A stretch of DNA of 64,000 bases from Hemicordylus capensis (lineage: Eukaryota; Chordata; Lepidosauria; Squamata; Cordylidae): positions 35,676,501 through 35,740,500 of the forward strand of contig NC_069658.1 of the NCBI RefSeq assembly GCF_027244095.1. Reading direction: 5' to 3'. Both the position numbers and the translations under genes were made by a program. Positions 11,480 to 22,423 of the stretch are shown piece after piece. The notes below the pieces were generated by a model that saw only the letters and a program-made list of their open reading frames with translations, searched no databases and was not told where the DNA came from. Position 1 is the stretch's first letter. The number at the start of each line of letters is the position of its first letter.

Positions 11480-12240
11480 TGAGACATTGCAGCTGAGAGC
11501 TGATGCTGCCAGGGTCCTAGCTTCAACAGGTTGGATGAATGTCTGCATGCAATTCATGGTTACAAATATTAACCTTGGGTTTGTCTACCTGCAGTTTGGC
11601 ACTACATGCATATACGGCCTTCGTCTCAGAGGGCTCAGGTCCCACTGGAATGTGTGGGGAAGCTACAGTGGCAGAGGCACAGAGCAGAGAGGACCTGAGT
11701 TTGTTACTCTGCCATAGGCAGATATTGCTTCCTTGTTTAAAACTCTCCTGAAGCGGCATCTCCCTGTTTTCCACTGCATGACCTGAGTCTTGATTGAGCA
11801 TCACAGCAGGAATCTCTGTCTGTGGCTGATAATCCCTTCTCAAGTAGCTGCCACATAGCATGGGGGTTTTAAATGGCCAACCGCACCACAAGACGTAGTG
11901 GAGGTTGGGTTTGGAGCTGTCACCACCGCGCCTCCTCAAGAGGAACTTTGCTCATCTGGGTATGAAGCTGCATCTGCAGCCTGCTGGGCTACTTGGTGGT
12001 AGATTGGGCACTTCCTAGATCCAGCGGCCCCATTGGGTTATGGCTTTGGGCTGTGACATGAGGCTTGCCATGAGAAAGGAGGAAAAAAATGTATGAGTGA
12101 TGGGGGAGAAGTATAGGATTTTGCAGATCTGATATTCCAGACTCGTCTTAATGTGATTTAAGAATCACATGAGATTCAAGCTCTGTAGGATAAGGAGACA
12201 ATCCTTCAATCCTTGTAACAAACTACCTCCACCACCAGGG
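11480..12240. other. Gene-free stretch
   Basis: Moderately GC-rich, with an open frame of 138 codons on the minus strand (11523-11939) that resembles no family I know. No splice or repeat structure stood out. Probably an unclassified repeat. Confidence 0.3.
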
Positions 12241-12495
12241 GATGGAGTAGTGGGGTGGGTAGGTGGAGTGGGGTAAGGTGTGTGGTGGTCTCTGTATTCT
12301 TTCTCCCCCCCCCCCTTATAAAGTTAGATAGGGCGCTTACATTTTTAGTCTCTAAATTTCAGCAGATAAATCAGTCATGGGTAAAATATGCCATGAACAT
12401 TAGCAGTAGCGTTGCTAGTGGTTCAAAAGGAAGAATTGCATGTACATTCTGAGATTATTTTCAGTTTTGTGTTATTTTAAGAAAGAATAACTGTG
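12240..12495 (+). repeat. Unclassified repeat, copy A
   Basis: GGAGTGGGGT, a C-run, then GGTAAAATATGCCATGAACA and GCTAGTGGTTC recur in the same order at 14520-15645. Not coding. Its class is unknown to me. Confidence 0.6.
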
Positions 12496-12496
12496 T

Positions 12497-12939
12497 GAGG
12501 CTGTTCTCACATGCAGCCTAATCCAGGCTAGAGAAGCCCAGCCTGGGTTAGGCTGCACGTGAGAACTGCTGGGATCCAGCCCTATCCCAGCAGTCAGCAT
12601 CGCCTAGCCTGGCTTTTTAGCCCAGCAGTTAGCCAAGGTTAAAGGAGCGAGCGCTCCCTCCACCCAGGCTTCCAGCCCTGCCACACAGAGAGGGATGCCT
12701 AGAGCGCCCATCTCCTGGGGGAATCCCCCAATGCACTGTGCCCTGCATGCAGTGCATTGTGGGATTCCTGGAGATCAGGATACACTGTCCAGGCCTCCAG
12801 AGCTCCACACCGCAACACACAGCATGGATCATCTGGGAGTGTGGTCCGTGCTCCCAGGAACACACAAATGTCTGGGGCGAAGGTGAGTTAAACAAGCTTC
12901 CCCCCAACCATCCGCCCACCCAGTCATGTGAACAACCTC
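12497..12939. mobile_element. Hairpin-ended ~450 bp MITE (copy 3)
   Basis: Left end GAGGCTGTTCTCACATG; right end CATGTGAACAACCTC, close to its inverse. The left end folds into a ~60-base hairpin (ATGCAGCCTAATCCAGGCT against AGCCTGGGTTAGGCTGCA). The core ATGCAGTGCATTGTGGG is shared with the copies at 22424 and 63427. No clean target-site duplication is visible. Confidence 0.65.
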
Positions 12940-13169
12940 TATAGGTGTCAAATTCTTTTTAACGGCAGAAAGCCAAAATATTCATTTTTCCTTTCTTTCC
13001 CTCCTTAGTTTGCTTCCTGTATCCCCCCCTTCATTGACCCTTGAATAACCCCCCACCCTCACTTTGGTGCTGTGTACTGGAGTGCTGTGATAAGAACTGT
13101 TTACCAGCATATTATAACAGGTGCTCAGGTTTGGGTCCTGGTGGTGGTGTGAGCTACACCTGGTTTCGC

Positions 13170-14290
13170 ACTCTGTATATGCTCAGAGGGAAACAGGCAA
13201 AGTCACATCATACATAAACTGAATTCGTTCTTGGAGATGGTGACCATGTAGGATCTGGACGTGCAAACAGAGATAAAGGAAGACACACTCAGAAAATTCA
13301 ATGGGTTTTATTATCGAAAGTTGCTCATCAGGATAAAATTCAAACAGGTCATCCAAATTAAACATGTTTCCGATTCAAGGTGTAGTGCAATGTGCCTAGC
13401 TATCACATGTGTGTGCAATCAATAATTACAGCTATCTAACAAATCCTAATAAAATATTTATAGAGAGAAACAAAGAGAGAAGAAAGAAGGGAGGGCTTAG
13501 GAAAGGGATGGCAGTGATTAATAGGGAGGAGGGAAGGGGGAGCAGGCATCTCACCAGGTTCATGAAGAAGGCTTCAAAGGACTTGTTTGTTGCTGGGGCT
13601 TGGAAGTGATGCAGGCTTCACGCAGTCAGGCAGGCTGGTGGTAGATGCTCAGAGCAAGGCAGAGCGAGAGAGAGCACCATGGCTGGGTAGTCTTGACTTC
13701 TCACTCACAGCAGAGGTCACAGACAGTCCCAGTCCATGGAAAGAATTCCTGCTCTAGCCCCACAGCTTAAACAGCAAACTCCAGGATCGCTCTTGAGCAA
13801 TCTACTGGTTGGGCAAAGCTTGCTGATTTGCCATGCCCAGATCCCCCTTTTTATAGCAGTTGGCTCCCATAGACATGAACTAGGAGTTCTTTCAAGATAG
13901 CAGTCTCAGTCCTGGATCGTCAAAGTGTCAATCGCTCTTATCATAAAACTTCCCTCTTATGACAAAACTGTTCCTTTGTTAGACCAGTTCAGAGCAGCAT
14001 CCTCTGCGTATTGTCTTTTTGTTGTCAGGAAGCAGTTTGCTCCTTTTGTTCTCCAAACATCAGCATTTCTTAAGTAAGTGGTTGGTATGTCTTTGCCTAA
14101 GAGGCAGGCTCCTGGCACCTCTTGCTCCAAAGAGTGTTAAAAAGTCAAAAGGGGTTGTTTAAGAAGGAAGGAGCTAAGCTTCTTAATTGCTGTGTGAGAC
14201 AGCAATTAAATTACTTCTTGTGTGCAATTAAATTACTTAGTGTGTGATTCTAAGAAAAAGAATGTTTAAAGTAACAGCCAAAGGGTACCT
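13170..14290 (-). mobile_element. Possible solo LTR, unclassified
   Basis: On the minus strand a TATAAAAAGG box lies near 13855 and an AATAAA signal near 13308-13313. Between them is a GC-richer leader-like stretch. This resembles an LTR of about 1 kb, but I could not fix ends or flanking duplications. If an element at all, it is an old fossil. Confidence 0.3.
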
Positions 14291-15004
14291 GCTTGAGGCT
14301 AGTTAATCAATGCATTTGACTAAAGCAGAACAATATAGGTGACATCAACATGATAAGCATTCTGTCAGCGGAAGGAATTAGCTTCCAGCTTGTTTCCTAG
14401 GAGTTAATCATTTCACTCAGAATTGACTGAGGCCTTGCATCAGTGTTTCTCTGAACTGAACATTGCTATTGGAAATAGGCCTGAGTTCTGAACCAAATTC
14501 TGGGCCCAGTCCATTAACTTTGGCCACGCTGGCCGTAACAGAGGGTAGATGGAGTGGAATGGTGCATATGGTGGTCCGTGTATCATTCCTCCCCCCCCCC
14601 TTTTTTTTTTTTAGTGTATGGGGCACTCAAGTTTTCATCCTGTGCCATTGAAAAGGAGGCAGAGGAAGGAGTGGGGTGGGTAGGATGGTGGTCCTTGCAT
14701 CGTTGCTTGCTTGCTTCTCATTTTTGTTTTAGTCCATGGGATGCTCAGTTCTTGATCATCAATTTCGGAAACATTTATTGTTGACACTACCCCACCCCAC
14801 CCCACACCTGCACTACTTTTTAAAGTGTAAATGGAGTGTTCAGTTATGGTCTTCAATTTTTTGGCTTTTATTGATGGCACTGCCTGTTTCCTTCCCTCAC
14901 TTATCTTTGGTAAAATATGTCATGAACATCGGCAGTGGTCATTGCTAGTGGTTCTAGATTAAGAATTGCATGTTTGTTTGTTTGTTTGTTTGTTTGTTTG
15001 TTTT

Positions 15005-15602
15005 TACACTTCTCTCATACTCTTCCTACAAGGAGCCCAGAGCATGGTTATGTTTATCCTTACAACAACCCTGTGAGGTAAGTTAGGCTGAGAGATAAGT
15101 CACTGGTCCCGAGTAAGCCAATCTGTTTCATGGCTGAATGCAGAGTTGAACTGAGGTGTCCTCGTTCCTAGTCCAATACTCTAACCCAGTGTTTCTCAAC
15201 CACCGGTCCGCGGACCAATACTGATCCGCGAGGTGCTGGGTACTGGTCCGTGAGGCATCACTAATAAAAAATCACCCCCAAAAAAGCAATTTTGGTCTGG
15301 TAGGGGCTGCCACCGGAAGCTCTCTGAAGCTCATTTCCAGGCAGCCCTTGCTGCTGAATAATGTTCATTTTGAGGAAGCGCAATGAATGTTATCCAGCAG
15401 CGAGGGCTGCCTGCCTCACCTGGGGTCTGTAGACCCTGGGCCCTGCACCCTTTGCACATGACATCACTGGGGGTAGGGGTGGCAGCAAGGGGGGCAACCC
15501 CTTTACTAACTGCTGGTCCGGGAAACTCTGCATGAAGAATGTACTGGTCCATGACTCCAAAATTGTTGAGAAACACTGCTCTAACCACTGGACCATGCTG
15601 CA
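15005..15602 (-). mobile_element. tRNA-derived SINE with L2-like tail, split by a hAT element
   Basis: In reverse it shows the same body as the SINEs at 20965 and 25293 (complement of AACCCTGTGAGGTAAGTTAG) and the tRNA-like head (AGTCCAATACTCTAACC, ACTGGACCATGCTGC). The head is interrupted by the hAT element at 15187-15578. Confidence 0.75.
15187..15578. mobile_element. hAT non-autonomous element, 392 bp
   Basis: Ends CAGTGTTTCTCAAC and GTTGAGAAACACTG are perfect inverses over 14 bases. CTCTAACC flanks both sides as an exact 8-bp duplication. The interior has GGTCCGCGGACC near the left end and GGTCCATGACTCC near the right. Confidence 0.9.
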
Positions 15603-15949
15603 TTCTTAGATTTTCAGTTTTGCATTATCTTAAGAGAGAATGGATCTTAGTGCGTTGAATCCATTGAAATCAATAGGACAAGTAAACTTGAACCAATTTC
15701 AATCGCACTGCTCATGAGTACATAGGCAGCAGTCTTGTCAGTGGTCAGGAGTGTATTCCACCTACACTTGGCTCTGTCTCCAAGTACTTCTGGCTCTGCC
15801 CATCACCTGCCCTGACAAGTACCCCCCACCCCAGTCTCAGAAGCCACCAGCCACCACTGCCTTGATTGGATATAAATGTAGTTTAAAATGCTGAACTTTG
15901 GCAGAATGGTGCCTTCTGTTTTTGCCCCCAGCTAACATTAAGTCAAGTA

Positions 15950-16170
15950 AGTAAGTAAAGTTGTGCTGTTGATTCAGTGTCAACTCCTGGCAACCACAGA
16001 ACCATGGGAGGAGTTTACCATTGCCATCTCCTGTGTAGTATAAGATGATGCCTTTCAGCATCTCCCTATATCGCTGCTTCCCCATATAGGTGTTTCCCAT
16101 AGTCTGGGAAACATACCTGCGGGGAGGCAACCTCTGGCTTGCTAGTCAAGTCACTGCCCGCTGTGCCATC
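15950..16170 (-). mobile_element. tRNA-derived SINE with BovB-like tail
   Basis: In reverse orientation: a degenerate TCAGTGTCAACTCCTGGCAA tail, a body with TTTACCATTGCCATCTCCTG and GTTTCCCATAGTCTGGGAAA, and the remnant of a tRNA-like head near 16120-16170. Better copies lie at 38061 and 52117. Confidence 0.7.
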
Positions 16171-16455
16171 TAACATTGAGGGGTTATTATTCTTTGTTCT
16201 TTGAAAAAGACTTCTGTGACTATGTTCCTTTGCACACAGTAGTATAACCCTTTCCCCTTGGCCCATTATTCCAATTAAAGCTGACCTCTCGCAAACCTGT
16301 TGCTTGCCCTGCAGGGGAAAATGTGCCGGTATCACATGAATATCTATATGGTCTCTCCCCCACTCCATTGGGCAAATAGCGGCTTCTGCAGGCAACATCA
16401 GTTGGAAACGTGGCATGGAGGAAAGAGAGCCTTTCCTAGCACAATGGCCCTAAGC

Positions 16456-16588
16456 CAGGGGTGGACAAACTTGGCCCTCCAGCTGTTGAACTACAATTCC
16501 CATCATCCCCAGTAAAAATGAATTGTGGCAGAGGATGATGGGAGTCGTAGTTTAGCAAAAGCTGGATGGCCAAGTTTGCCCACCCCTG
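16456..16588. mobile_element. hAT MITE, 133 bp
   Basis: Palindromic element with ends CAGGGGTGGACAAACTTGGC and GCCAAGTTTGCCCACCCCTG. CCCTAAGC flanks both sides as an exact 8-bp duplication. Confidence 0.92.
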
Positions 16589-16599
16589 CCCTAAGCTGA

Positions 16600-17630
16600 T
16601 TCATTCCCTCCCCACAGCTGCTTTTCTCTTTTTTTAAAATGACCATGGGAGATCCGAATCATGGCTCCCCTGCATCATGTCTGGTTGTGCTCTAAGATAG
16701 TTTGGTTGGAGATGTCAGTGAAAGAACCTACATGCAAGGAGTACACTCTACCGTGAATGGGTGAACTACACACAGGTGTGTATCATTTCCTCCTGATTTC
16801 TTTGTTTACCCTCTGCAACTATAGAGGCTTCATTCTGCAATGGAAGATCTGGGTGGGAGTGGGAGGAAAGGGGTCTCTTAACCCTTTCGCTCTGGCAGTT
16901 TCCTCTCTAAAGGTCACCTACCCTAGCTGCTTTTCTCCCTGCAGGGTAAAATGATATGAGTGCAGACAGCTCTGTGTACTGCAGGGACTATGTGTAGCAC
17001 ACTGATAACTGTGAAGTCCAGGGCTGTCCAGAACATTCAGTAGTTATATAAAGCATCATTTTTGTGGTAATTGCAGCTTTAATCCCATAATAGAAAATGT
17101 TGTGGCAAAAAAAAAATCTTTTCAATTTATTAAATATACAGCTGTTTAAACAAAGAATAAAAAAAATCAGGTTACAGCCCTAAAACTGAGATTCAGCCAA
17201 GATTAACTTGTTTACTGTACCCAAGACTCGCCTTCGTGAGTTGCTACACAGTTTTCAGTCAGCATAAGCCCAGAAAGTTTATGAATGCATATGAATGCAG
17301 TTCCAACAATAGCTGCATACTTAATCAAAGCACTGAAGTTTAAATTGCAACCTCTGGTATGCATGCAGTTACTAAATAAAAAGTAACGTTCATTTCGTTT
17401 TTCTGTTTACTTTTCTTCCCGGATGTAAGAGAAACACCTATAAAATACAAAGGGAGAATAGAGTTAGATCTTAATGGCAGAGCTAGATTGTGCTTTTGAA
17501 TGCCTTCAGGAAGCTGCTATCCATTGTACCTGTAGACAAAATGTGCAAAAAGGAAGATTCTCAGATTTCCTTGTGGATATGGAACACAGGTGAAAATAAA
17601 TATAATTTGAGCAGCATCCTCACAAAATAG
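16600..17630. other. Gene-free unique-looking stretch
   Basis: AT-rich from about 17030 on, with no recognised exon or repeat family and no long open frame. Confidence 0.4.
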
Positions 17631-17639
17631 ACTGTCATA

Positions 17640-17840
17640 AGAACATAAGAACCCCCCTGCTGGATCAGGCCCAAGGCCTTATTAGTACAGCATCCTGTTT
17701 CCCACAGTGGCCCACCAGTTGCCTCTAGGAAGCTCACAACCAGGAGATGAAGGCAGCAGACCTCCTCTCCTTCCATTGCCCACCCCGCAATTGATATTCA
17801 AAGGTATCCTGCCTTCAATCTATAGTCCTCAAAACTAATA
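17640..17840 (-). mobile_element. CR1 LINE 3' fragment
   Basis: Plus-strand GCTGGATCAGGCCCAAGGCC and CATCCTGTTTCCCACAGTGG are complements of the CR1-type 3' region, seen also at 40885 and, in the other orientation, at 44139 and 54272. Confidence 0.7.
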
Positions 17841-18315
17841 GCCATTTGGTAGATTGATAGATTAGTAGCCATTGAAGCTATTCTCAAGACACAAGCTGAC
17901 CAGCTCATGTTGTCTGGAGCGCTGGGAGCAGTTGAGGGTAGCCCAGTTCCTCTACCTGAACTGTGGGTAGAGTGAACCAAGGTAGAATGAATCGTCCTGG
18001 GCTCAGCAGGCGATCATCTGGGCAATTGTTGCCAGGTGACCAACCGCTCCAAGTGCAGCTGCTGCTCTAATGAGAGTGGCTGCTGCTCTATTAGCGCAGG
18101 GCACACTGGGATGCAAGAGGACTTCCTCCTCCCAATCCCAGTTTTGGCCTGCACCATACCACCACTTGTGTGGGCGCACAGCACAGTGGAGGCAAAGATG
18201 GTCACCGCTCATCTGCGTGGGAAGGCATGCAAGTTCCTGCCTTCCTCCCAGCCCTCCCGAGCGGTGGCTTGAGGCCGTGAGAACGACTTCACTGTCGTCT
18301 TTGGAATACCTCTAC
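17840..18315. other. Gene-free stretch, class unknown
   Basis: GC-rich around 17990-18290, with repeated GCTGCTCTAATGAGAG / GCTGCTCTATTAGCGC strings near 18058-18098. It has the look of an old non-autonomous element, but I could not define ends. Confidence 0.3.
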
Positions 18316-18317
18316 AT

Positions 18318-18453
18318 CACTGTTCCCTCTAACAGGGATTCCCAGATGTTGTTCTCTACAACTCCCAGCATCCCCAGCTGCGGTGGCCTTTGGTTGGGGA
18401 TTTGGGGAGTTGTAGTCAAAAACATATGAGAATCCCTGTTAGAGGGAACACTG
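18318..18453. mobile_element. hAT MITE, 136 bp
   Basis: Ends CACTGTTCCCTCTAACAGGG and CCCTGTTAGAGGGAACACTG are inverses with one mismatch. CTCTACAT flanks both sides as an exact 8-bp duplication. The arms carry ACTACAACTCCCAGC-type strings. Confidence 0.92.
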
Positions 18454-18998
18454 CTCTACATTACTATTGTTACATTTGTTTAGAGCCCTGCAATTTGTTT
18501 ATTATTTTATGTATTTAAAGGACTTAGACACTGCCTTTTAGGCAGGAAAGCCTCAAAGGCAGCTTACAAAAAATGGCAATGACAGAATCAAACACACACA
18601 GAAGGTACAGACCTTTTTATTTGCATAATCTTATTTGTGTATTTATATTATTTCTATACAAATAACATTTCCCAAGGTGCTTTAGAAATAAAACAAAAAC
18701 AATTACTCAAACAGCAACCAATAAAAAAGCAATTAAAGTTGGCTGCTAAAAATGAAAATCTGAAAAGGCCTGGAAGAATTTTTTTAAAAACATGCCTGGT
18801 GGACTTTAAAGATCAGTATCAGCCCTTTGAATTGTAATGTGTTCAGAAACAGCCTAGGAGCCAAGGCAGTTCTTTTGAGTATGGGTGAGAACTGCTCCCA
18901 GCATCTGGTTCTAGACAGTACTCTAGCAACTGTATTTTGGACAGCTGTAGTTTCCAAACTGTCTTCAAAGGCAGCCTTACATACAGCACATTACAGTA

Positions 18999-19125
18999 AT
19001 ACCAGTGGTACTCCAGATGTTGCTGAACTACAACTCCCATCATCCTCAGCCACAATAAATAGCAGCTGGTGATGGTGGGAGTTGTATTTTATCAACCTCT
19101 GAAGCACTACCAGTTGGAAACCCCT
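18999..19125. mobile_element. Decayed hAT MITE
   Basis: Palindromic arms with GAACTACAACTCCCATCATC and GATGGTGGGAGTTGTA; right end AACCCCTG. The flanking duplication is too decayed to call. Confidence 0.6.
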
Positions 19126-19288
19126 GCAGTAGCCAATCCCACATGGATAATGTGGCCAGGTTATCTCTGTCCAGGAAAAGATTCCATTGGCGCGCTCTGT
19201 GCTATCAGAGCTGTTTGGCCCTCTAGTGACAAAGTTGGACCTCAGAGTACCCCTAAACTGAAGCTGCTCTTTTAGGTGGAGTGCAACC

Positions 19289-19585
19289 TGTTGCAGAGCA
19301 ATTACTTATCCTCTATAAGTAATTGTACAGGAAGCAACTTTAATTGAGAAACAAGAGTTTGATATTTCTTACTAACAGAAACATAGGCTAACAAAACAGT
19401 AAACAGACTAACAGTCTCTTATGCAGTGAGAGGGAGAACCTCTCAGTTTGAATTCAGGACAGCAAGAGAGAAGCAAACAATCAAACTGTGACTCCACCCC
19501 CAAGCCAGTACATAGACACATTTAAGCATAGACAAGCATGCCCTACACATAAAACTGAGACAATGTCCATGGCAAAATCCCAACA
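19289..19585. mobile_element. Solo LTR, Ty1/copia type
   Basis: 297 bp, beginning TGTTGCAGAG and ending ATCCCAACA, the TGTTG...CAACA ends usual for copia LTRs. CAACC lies on both sides as a 5-bp duplication. The join fits the pre-insertion L2 sequence CAACCCCATCCAGA. A fossil left by recombination between LTRs. Confidence 0.7.
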
Positions 19586-19729
19586 CAACCCCATCCAGAA
19601 GAGGCAGAACACCATTATCCTGAGAAAAAATAGCAGAAGAGATGAGTTTTGAGCAGTATATAAATTTGTTAAATAAAATAAATAAAATGGTTAAATTAAA
19701 TTAAATTAAATTAAATTAATCTGTAAACA

Positions 19730-20955
19730 TCTGATAACAGTGCAGTGATTAGTAGAAAGCAGCATTAATTTGTCAAGATCTTATTGACAAAGATCATATC
19801 TAATTTTATCTCTTTTTTATCAGGTTACAAGCTTAGTGGATTTGAGAATGCTGTGAATGTAATTTATCTTGCTTCCAGCAAAGCATTTAACAAAGTTCCC
19901 TGCTTGATATTTTAGTTAGCAAACTGGTCAAATGCAGACTACATGACAGTAGTCAACATTACCATCTGGAAGCTCTGAGATTTGGCAATGAAGCTAGAGG
20001 AAAAGAGACAGCAGCTTCAGCAGAGTGGCAAGAGAAGAAACCAGTTTAAAGAGCATCAAGAATATTAAACATTTGGGGAGCCAGCGATCAAAAGCAAAAC
20101 ATTTTAAATGCCATTACAACAACCATCTCGTTTAGGTGAATGCTGATTATTTCCTTAAACAGATCAAGCTGCATGAATAAACTTGAAGGTATTTACAAAC
20201 CCTGATTTCCCCAAAGATTTTGTTTAAGGGCATGAAGTAAATATTGAAAATAAGTAGGCATTAGCTGAAAGAGTTTGAACAGGTGTTTGCTGCAAGTGCA
20301 ACTTGATGGTACACCTATGAAATGGCTGTGTCACTGCAAACTCCTACACTTCTTGACCTCACTCACTTCAGCTATCACAGTGCAAAATGTAAACAGCAGC
20401 AAATGATCAGGAGTATGTCAATGTTTAGAAAGGAAGAAGAGGTCTGCTGCTGTCATAAAATCATCTCAAAAGGTGGGCACCATGTGCTCCATTTAAATAT
20501 ATATGTCCAAGAAAGAGAAAGAAAATCCCGTAAGATGCCACTTACTTGTGATCAGCTCAAGGAAAAGAGCCAAAGCCAACAATTACTCCATTAAAGGCAA
20601 CAGTACGCTGTGTGGAATGCTGACACTCAAGTCACATACGGAGCACTAAAGGCAACAGATCATACAATCTAATGGCCATTTTTTGTGTTTGTAGACTCCA
20701 AATTTGGCTATTTTCCATAGGTTAGATTTGGAAACAAATAGCAACCATCTATTCTCTACCCCTTGTTACCAGAGTCTGCTGGACACGTGTTTACTGCCAT
20801 AGTCTTTTTCTGTACTTTGCTTTATGTAGGAAAAATTAACGTCAAATGGGTGCGAACCCATGAACAGCAAGGAAATTCACAAAATACTCAAAGAAAGAAA
20901 GAAAGAAAGAAAGAAAGAGAAAAGAAAATACTAAAAAAGAAAATATTCAAAAAAA
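19730..20955. other. Gene-free AT-rich stretch
   Basis: No recognised exon. An (AAAG)n tract lies near 20893-20920. The rest looks unique. Confidence 0.4.
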
Positions 20956-20964
20956 GATCCAGCA

Positions 20965-21175
20965 TGGCGTAGTGGTTAGAGTGCTGGACTAGGATCGGGG
21001 AGACCCGAGTTCAAATCCCCATTCAACCATGAAACTAGCTGGGTGACTCTGGGTCAATCACTTCTCTCTCAGCCTAACCTACTTCACAGGGTTGTTGTGA
21101 GGAGAAACTTAAGTATGTAGTACACCGCTCTAGGCTCCTTGGAGGAAGACTGGGATATAAAATGTTAAAAAAAAA
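20965..21175 (+). mobile_element. tRNA-derived SINE with L2-like tail
   Basis: Head TGGCGTAGTGGTTAGAGTGC with A-box-like GTGGTTAGAGTGC and B-box-like GAGTTCAAATCCCC. The body is GGTGACTCTGGGTCAATCAC. The tail CCGCTCTAGGCTCCTTGGAG / GGGATATAAA resembles the L2 3' end. ATCCAGCA flanks both ends as a target-site duplication. Confidence 0.85.
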
Positions 21176-21689
21176 ATCCAGCAGGATTGTGACTGTGGTG
21201 TTGACACACTGGAAGGGGAATAAAGAGAATGGAGATGTGACTTTGAAAACAAAGGGTTATTTTATTGAGGGATAAGGGACTATAAGGTGGTTAGGCACGC
21301 TACCAAGTTACTGTACTAGGAAGGGGGATAGAGGCTTGAGGGTGAAAGGAGAAAAAAAGAGAAAAGTGGTGTCATAGCATCTGAATCTAGCTGTGGGAAG
21401 ATGGCAGTATCAAGGCAGTGTGTGCGCATGTGCATTCAGAATGGGGTCTTCCTGATTCAACCTGAGCAGGATCTAAAATGAACTGAGCGGACATCCAAAA
21501 ACTTGTGAGCATGCACACACCTTAGAGCAAACAGTGGTGCCAGGGAGCACTGATTGGCCACAGTTTCCCAGGCTGTGTCTGTTTCAGGGCAGAAAGATAC
21601 AAATATCCAACCCAGTGACAGAGCTGCGTGTATAATACACATTGCAGTCCAGAGAGCAAAGGTGGTGGACCATGGACACCAGCAACATG

Positions 21690-21965
21690 CAGGGGCGTAG
21701 AAAGGTTGGAGTGGCCCAGCGACAAGATTTTAAAATGCCCCCCCCCATTGTAAATTGTGGACGATGCAAGTCATTTAATGGTACTAGAGAAAGACATGCT
21801 GTTGTGGTAGTTCCAGGTCTTAAGACTCACATCAATTTCGGAGGATGAATACAACTGAAGGAAGCCTGGGCAGGTGTGCAGCATGTGACCTGCCTCTGGG
21901 GGCCCCCCAAGGCAGTGGGCCCCCAGATAACTGTCTCCCCTTGCCCTATTATAGTTACGCCCCTG
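21690..21965. mobile_element. hAT non-autonomous element, 276 bp
   Basis: Ends CAGGGGCGTAGAAAGG and TAGTTACGCCCCTG; GCAACATG flanks both sides as an exact 8-bp duplication. Same family as 27958-28588 (shared AATGGCACTAGAGAAAGACA-like core). Confidence 0.9.
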
Positions 21966-22229
21966 GCAACATGGCTGCCAAAGAATGCTACAGGCCACCA
22001 CTGCTGCAGTGGGTTTGGAGGACACTTACTTTGATGGTGGTGGTAACAGCAGCAGCTCAGATCACTGCTCAGTGGCCACGATCCTTTTTCATCAGGGATC
22101 ACTCGTGATACATTTTATGAATCCAAGCAGAGCCCTCACCAATACCTAAGGGAGTGGGAAGAAGAGCTTGAGCAATAATATTTGGCATGATACAAGTTTG
22201 TGTTAATTTTCACTTTTGAAATGTTGGCC

Positions 22230-22322
22230 TGTCATAAGAAAAGCCCTGCTGGATAAGGCTCAAGACCTTTCTAGTCCAGCATCCTGTTTCCCACAGTAGC
22301 CCACCAGATGCCTCTGAAAAGA
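22230..22322 (-). mobile_element. CR1 3' fragment
   Basis: Plus strand GCATCCTGTTTCCCACAGTA and CCACCAGATGCCTCTG, as in the copies at 17640 and 40885. Confidence 0.6.
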
Positions 22323-22423
22323 CCATCATTTCTGCTGGGTTTGTCCCACTGAAACCAAAGCAGTCATCCTAAACACACTTGCTAGAGAGTAAAGCCCATG
22401 GAACACAAGGGAAGTAAACACAC

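Larger units (their letters stand above)
9214..11480 (-). mobile_element. Ty1/copia LTR retrotransposon fossil
   Basis: Two direct repeats (~9214-9452 and ~11168-11480), roughly 8% different by eye, look like its LTRs. Between them the minus strand keeps copia-type pieces: a gag-like start near 10894-11148, a reverse transcriptase stretch ([15 protein letters not shown] near 10300) and RT/RNase H (9460-9810). Bases 11147-11161 match the anticodon arm of initiator-Met tRNA, the primer site expected for copia-type half-tRNA priming. It is clearly broken in several places and much shorter than a full element. It holds a nested MITE and a short tandem array. Probably tens of millions of years old. 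Confidence 0.8.
14520..15650 (+). repeat. Unclassified repeat, copy B, with nested insertions
   Basis: Two or three tandem-like modules of GGTGGTCCNTG, a C-run and ATGGGGCACTCAAGTTTTCA type, then GGTAAAATATGTCATGAACA and GCTAGTGGTTCTAGATTAAG. Copy B resumes at 15600 (TTCAGTTTTGCATTATCTTA) after a (TTTG)n tract, a SINE and a hAT element. Matches copy A at 12240. Confidence 0.6.
18485..19730 (-). mobile_element. L2 LINE 3' fragment with two nested insertions
   Basis: Minus-strand remnant of the L2 3' part: AAGGCAGCCTTACATACAGC, ATTACAGTA and CCCCATCCAGAA on the plus strand match the L2 copies at 8160 and 45325. Interrupted by a hAT MITE (about 18999-19125) and a copia solo LTR (19289-19585). 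It ends near an (TTAAA)n tract at about 19693-19718. Confidence 0.65.
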
